Below are positions 51,362 to 54,073 of a DNA stretch of 54,073 bases, piece by piece (within the stretch, counting starts at the first letter, position 1; each line of letters starts with the position of its first letter). The position numbers and the translations under genes were made by a program. This DNA is from Micromonospora sp. MH99 (GTDB taxonomy: Bacteria; Actinomycetota; Actinomycetes; Mycobacteriales; Micromonosporaceae), in assembly GCF_021442385.1 (NCBI RefSeq), contig NZ_MUZA01000043.1, positions 1 to 54,073 of the forward strand, in the 5' to 3' direction. The notes under the pieces were generated by a model. That model was given only the letters and a program-made list of their open reading frames with translations. It had not been told where the DNA came from and ran no database searches.

Positions 51362-52819
51362 TCACTCAGCGGACGCGCGGGCCGCATGGTGCAGCGCGGA
51401 GCGGACATCAGTGACCTCGGTCACCCGCATCCCGTCGGGCCCGGCGCCCGTGCTGGCCGGCCCACAGCCGGTCGGCACCAGCGCCACCTTGAACCCCAGG
51501 CGGGCCGCCTCGGCGAGCCGGCGCGGCACCGCTCCCACCCGGCGCACCTCGCCGGTCAACCCCACCTCGCCGATCGCCACGAGGTGCGGCGCGATCGCCA
51601 GGTTGAGCCCGCCGGAGGCGACCGCCAGCGCGACCGCGAGGTCGGCCGCGGGCTCCACCACCCGGATGCCGCCCACGGTGGCCGCGAAGACCTCACGGTC
51701 GTGCAGGGTCAACCGCTCGGTACGCCGTTGCAGCACCGCGAGCACCATGGCCAGGCGCGCAGAGTCGAGGCCGGAGACCGTACGACGGGGTGAACCGGCG
51801 ACAGTCGCGCCGATCAGCGCCTGCACCTCGGTGACGAGGGCCCGCCGCCCCTCCATGGCCACTGTCACGCAGGTGCCGGGCACGGGTTCCGAGTAGCGGG
51901 TGAGGAACAGCCCGGACGGATCGGCCAGGCTGCTGATGCCGCCCTCGTGCATCTCGAAGCAGCCGACCTCGTCGGCCGCGCCGAACCGGTTCTTGACGCC
52001 GCGCACCAGCCGCAGCGAGGAGTGCTTGTCGCCCTCGAAGTGCAGCACCACGTCGACCAGGTGCTCCAGCACCCGGGGCCCGGCCACCTGGCCGTCCTTG
52101 GTGACGTGGCCGACCAGCACGGTGGCGATGCCGCGTTCCTTGGCGACCGAGACCAGGGCGGCGGTGACCGCGCGCACCTGCGTGACGCCACCGGGCACGC
52201 CCTCGGTGCCGGTCGTCGAGATGGTCTGCACCGAGTCGAGCACCAGCAGGCCGGGCTTGACCGCGTCGAGGTGCCCGAGCACCGAGGCCAGGTCGCTTTC
52301 GGCCGCCAGGTAGAGCTGGTCGTGCAGGGTGCCCATCCGCTCGGCACGCAGCCGGACCTGGCTTACCGACTCTTCGCCGCTGACCACCAGGGAAGGGCTG
52401 CCGGCGCCCACCGCCCACTGCTGTGCCACGTCGAGCAGAAGTGTCGACTTGCCCACGCCGGGCTCGCCGGCGAGCAGCACCACGGCACCGGGGACCAGCC
52501 CACCGCCGAGCACCCGGTCGAGCTCACTCACGCCGGTGGGCCGGGCGCGCGCCGGAGCGGCGCTGATGGTGGCGATCGGCCGGGCCGGCTCGGCCGGCAG
52601 CCGGGAGCTCACCACCCGACCGGAGACGGTCGGGCCGGTCACCGTGGACTCGACCACCGAGCCCCACTCGCCGCACTCCGGGCAGCGACCCACCCACTTG
52701 GGCGGCTGGTGCCCGCAGGCGTCGCACTCGTACGCCGGACGCGGGTCGCGGGTGGCGGACCGGCCGCGGGCGGCACCGGCCGTGCCGCCACGGCCAGAGG
52801 TCGTTCGGGAGGTGGTCAC
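51362..52819 (-). CDS. radA: DNA repair protein RadA
   Basis: About 485 aa. Recombination-associated ATPase/helicase. N-terminal zinc finger YECDACGHQPPKWVGRCPEC, RecA-like core with Walker A GEPGVGKST and Walker B LLVLDSVQTI, the RadA-specific KNRFG motif (VKNRFGAADEVG), and a C-terminal Lon-like domain. The start is the GTG with TAGCGT 7 nt upstream; a GTG directly before it is possible. Confidence 0.95.
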   Translation of the reverse strand: MTTSRTTSGRGGTAGAARGRSATRDPRPAYECDACGHQPPKWVGRCPECGEWGSVVESTVTGPTVSGRVVSSRLPAEPARPIATISAAPARARPTGVSELDRVLGGGLVPGAVVLLAGEPGVGKSTLLLDVAQQWAVGAGSPSLVVSGEESVSQVRLRAERMGTLHDQLYLAAESDLASVLGHLDAVKPGLLVLDSVQTISTTGTEGVPGGVTQVRAVTAALVSVAKERGIATVLVGHVTKDGQVAGPRVLEHLVDVVLHFEGDKHSSLRLVRGVKNRFGAADEVGCFEMHEGGISSLADPSGLFLTRYSEPVPGTCVTVAMEGRRALVTEVQALIGATVAGSPRRTVSGLDSARLAMVLAVLQRRTERLTLHDREVFAATVGGIRVVEPAADLAVALAVASGGLNLAIAPHLVAIGEVGLTGEVRRVGAVPRRLAEAARLGFKVALVPTGCGPASTGAGPDGMRVTEVTDVRSALHHAARASAE

Positions 52820-52826
52820 CACAGGG

Positions 52827-52832
52827 ACGCTA
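52827..52832 (-). promoter_or_regulatory. -10 element TAGCGT for radA
   Basis: On the minus strand, TAGCGT then 7 nt then the GTG at 52819. It abuts the terminator of the upstream lipoprotein gene. Confidence 0.45.
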
Positions 52833-52851
52833 GCCCTCTCGTACGACGAAA

Positions 52852-52885
52852 ACACCCCGGCGTGGTGGTTCCCACGCCGGGGTGT
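52852..52885 (-). terminator. Terminator of the LpqE-like gene
   Basis: ACACCCCGGCGTGG and CCACGCCGGGGTGT pair over 14 bp around a 6-nt loop; on the minus strand the stem is followed by TTT. An outer CGACGAA/TTCGTCG pair extends it. Confidence 0.75.
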
Positions 52886-52905
52886 TCGTCGATGTCGGGG
52901 TCGGG

Positions 52906-53700
52906 TCAGCCGTGGGTGGTGCCGCCCTCGTCGCCCTCGTAGCCGCCCTCACGCTCGATGATCGGCGAGGCGGGCGCGGCCGGGGTGAGCGGGACGGCGA
53001 TCGGCGCCTGGCCGGTGACCGTGTTGCCGTTGCCGAAGTCGAAGGTCACGACGACGTTCTGGCCGGAGCGCAGCGCCTCGGTCAGGCCGACCAGCCGCAG
53101 CTGGGTGGTGGCCTCCGAGTTGAGCTGGAGGTAGCTCAGCGGGGCCAGCTCGATCCGGGCGGGCTGACCCGGTGCGGCGGCGCTCGCCGAACCCGACGCC
53201 CGCGCCGACTCCGGGGCCGACGGCGTCGCCGACGACGAACCGGTCTCGGACGGGGTCGCCGACGGGCTGGCCGAGCGGGACTCGGGCGCCGACGGGGTGG
53301 CCGAGCCGGACGCGGAGGCCGACGGAGTGGCGGACGCCGACTCCGACTCCGACGCCGACGGCGTCGGGCTCGCCGAACCACCCGAGATCAACACCTCCCG
53401 CGCGCTCTGGGTGGTGACGGTGACCGTCACGGTGCTCTTCGAGTCGTTGTAGATCACGGCGTTGAGCGGGGCGTCCTGACCGGCCCGGTAACCCTCGGTG
53501 CCCGGGTAGGTGACCAGCAGACCACGCACCGAGTAGGCGCCGTTGGGGGTCGTGAGGTTGACGCCCTGGACCGACGGCTCCTTCAAAGCCGTTTCGGCGA
53601 TCTGGCCGGCGCCGCATCCGGACGCGAGCAGGCTGGTAGCCGCCGCCATCCCGGACAGCAGCAGGGCCGCCCGCCGGGATCCCCTGATCGAGCGCGTCAC
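52906..53700 (-). CDS. LpqE-like lipoprotein with Ser-rich insert
   Basis: 264 aa. Signal peptide with lipobox LLASGC (Cys29). GCGAGQIAET at the mature N-terminus and the beta-sandwich features (GAYSVRGLLVTYPGTEGYRA, DAPLNAVIYNDSKSTVTVTV, NVVVTFDFGNGNTVTGQAPI) resemble mycobacterial LpqE, which also sits beside radA. A ~65-residue Ser/Ala/Pro/Glu linker with SATPSA-type repeats (~110-175) lies inside the domain. The GTG start has AGGAGG at 6 nt. Confidence 0.82.
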   Translation of the reverse strand: MTRSIRGSRRAALLLSGMAAATSLLASGCGAGQIAETALKEPSVQGVNLTTPNGAYSVRGLLVTYPGTEGYRAGQDAPLNAVIYNDSKSTVTVTVTTQSAREVLISGGSASPTPSASESESASATPSASASGSATPSAPESRSASPSATPSETGSSSATPSAPESARASGSASAAAPGQPARIELAPLSYLQLNSEATTQLRLVGLTEALRSGQNVVVTFDFGNGNTVTGQAPIAVPLTPAAPASPIIEREGGYEGDEGGTTHG

Positions 53701-53839
53701 GTCGGTCCTCCTCGTTACGATCCCCACCCGGCCGCTCGCCGGGCACGGTGGCCATACCCGCGCAGACCGCGCTCCAGGGTAGTTGGAGCTGATCGAGGCC
53801 CGCACGGGGACCCGGCAATGCCACCTTCCCGGGTGCCCG

Positions 53840-54073
53840 TCACACCACCCGACCGCTCGCCACCAGCAGAACGACGTCGATGAGGGCCACCAGCATGACC
53901 GCCCGGAAGGCGGACACCGGCCGCCGGCCCGCCCGGGCCGCCGAGCGTCCGGCGTACCAGCTCAGTGGCGGCACGACGGCGGCCGTGCCGACCGCCGCCA
54001 GCCCGAGGGCCGACGGCGGCCCGGGCGGCCCGAGGACCAGGATGGCGGTCGCGGCGAGGAGCAGGCCCGCGGC
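53840..54073 (-). CDS. Membrane protein, N-terminus beyond window edge
   Basis: The last 77 residues are visible, open to the window end. Three hydrophobic stretches: LLLAATAILVLG, LGLAAVGTAAVVPPLSWYAG and FRAVMLVALIDVVLLVASG. A basic loop RSAARAGRRP separates the last two. It reads as the C-terminal part of a small polytopic membrane protein upstream of the LpqE-like gene. No family recognised. Confidence 0.6.
   Translation of the reverse strand, partial: AAGLLLAATAILVLGPPGPPSALGLAAVGTAAVVPPLSWYAGRSAARAGRRPVSAFRAVMLVALIDVVLLVASGRVV

Overview
The window is high-GC, densely packed actinobacterial chromosome. Gene content, GTG starts, an Lsr2 nucleoid protein, ClpC, DisA, LpqE-like and septum-formation lipoproteins, and 59-bp repeats that I remember from Micromonospora genomes point to Micromonosporaceae, probably Micromonospora or a close relative. 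This is inference from reading; no search was run.

The backbone follows the order I know from other Actinobacteria such as Mycobacterium: tilS, hpt, ftsH, folE, folP, folB, folK, a DUF3180 gene, a DUF2520 gene, panC, panD, coaX, lysS, lsr2, clpC, mutY, disA, radA, lpqE. Several accessory blocks interrupt it. (1) 6101-18579, between folE and folP, is a type IV secretion-like cluster: a two-domain FtsK-like ATPase with a degenerate Walker A, a pilin-like protein, a small two-TM protein, a VirB4-like ATPase, a VirB6/TrbL-like channel protein, a TcpC-like protein and a two-domain peptidoglycan hydrolase. There is no relaxase, integrase or att site. (2) 21391-23523 holds an orphan RbsC-like permease and small conserved proteins. 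(3) 23584-27228 is an OpuC/ProU-type compatible-solute ABC importer whose binding protein looks circularly permuted. (4) 27339-31689 holds a repeat-rich membrane protein, then a solitary NuoD paralogue coupled to a MidA/NDUFAF7-type methyltransferase gene that carries two in-frame palindromic elements. (5) 31784-33384 is a divergent epimerase/TetR pair with three evenly spaced operators. (6) 36891-39656 is nadB-nadC joined by a tandem 59-bp repeat.

The fol genes make dihydropteroate and its pterin precursor, the pan/coaX genes make pantothenate and phosphorylate it, and nadB/nadC make quinolinate and nicotinate mononucleotide, so the core is a cofactor-synthesis region. The right part holds proteolysis (clpC), nucleoid (lsr2) and DNA-integrity genes (mutY, disA, radA).

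The most unusual signals are at operon junctions. Short ORFs (8, 18 and two of 20 codons) join neighbouring genes through 4-nt ATGA/GTGA overlaps on both sides. At nadB-nadC the repeat length (59 nt) is exactly what a chain of 21-codon ORFs with 4-nt overlaps needs, and the last repeat supplies the N-terminus of nadC. Other leads are the palindromic elements translated inside the methyltransferase gene, the NuoD paralogue with Trp in place of the quinone-site Tyr, and a DnaA-box cluster between lsr2 and clpC.
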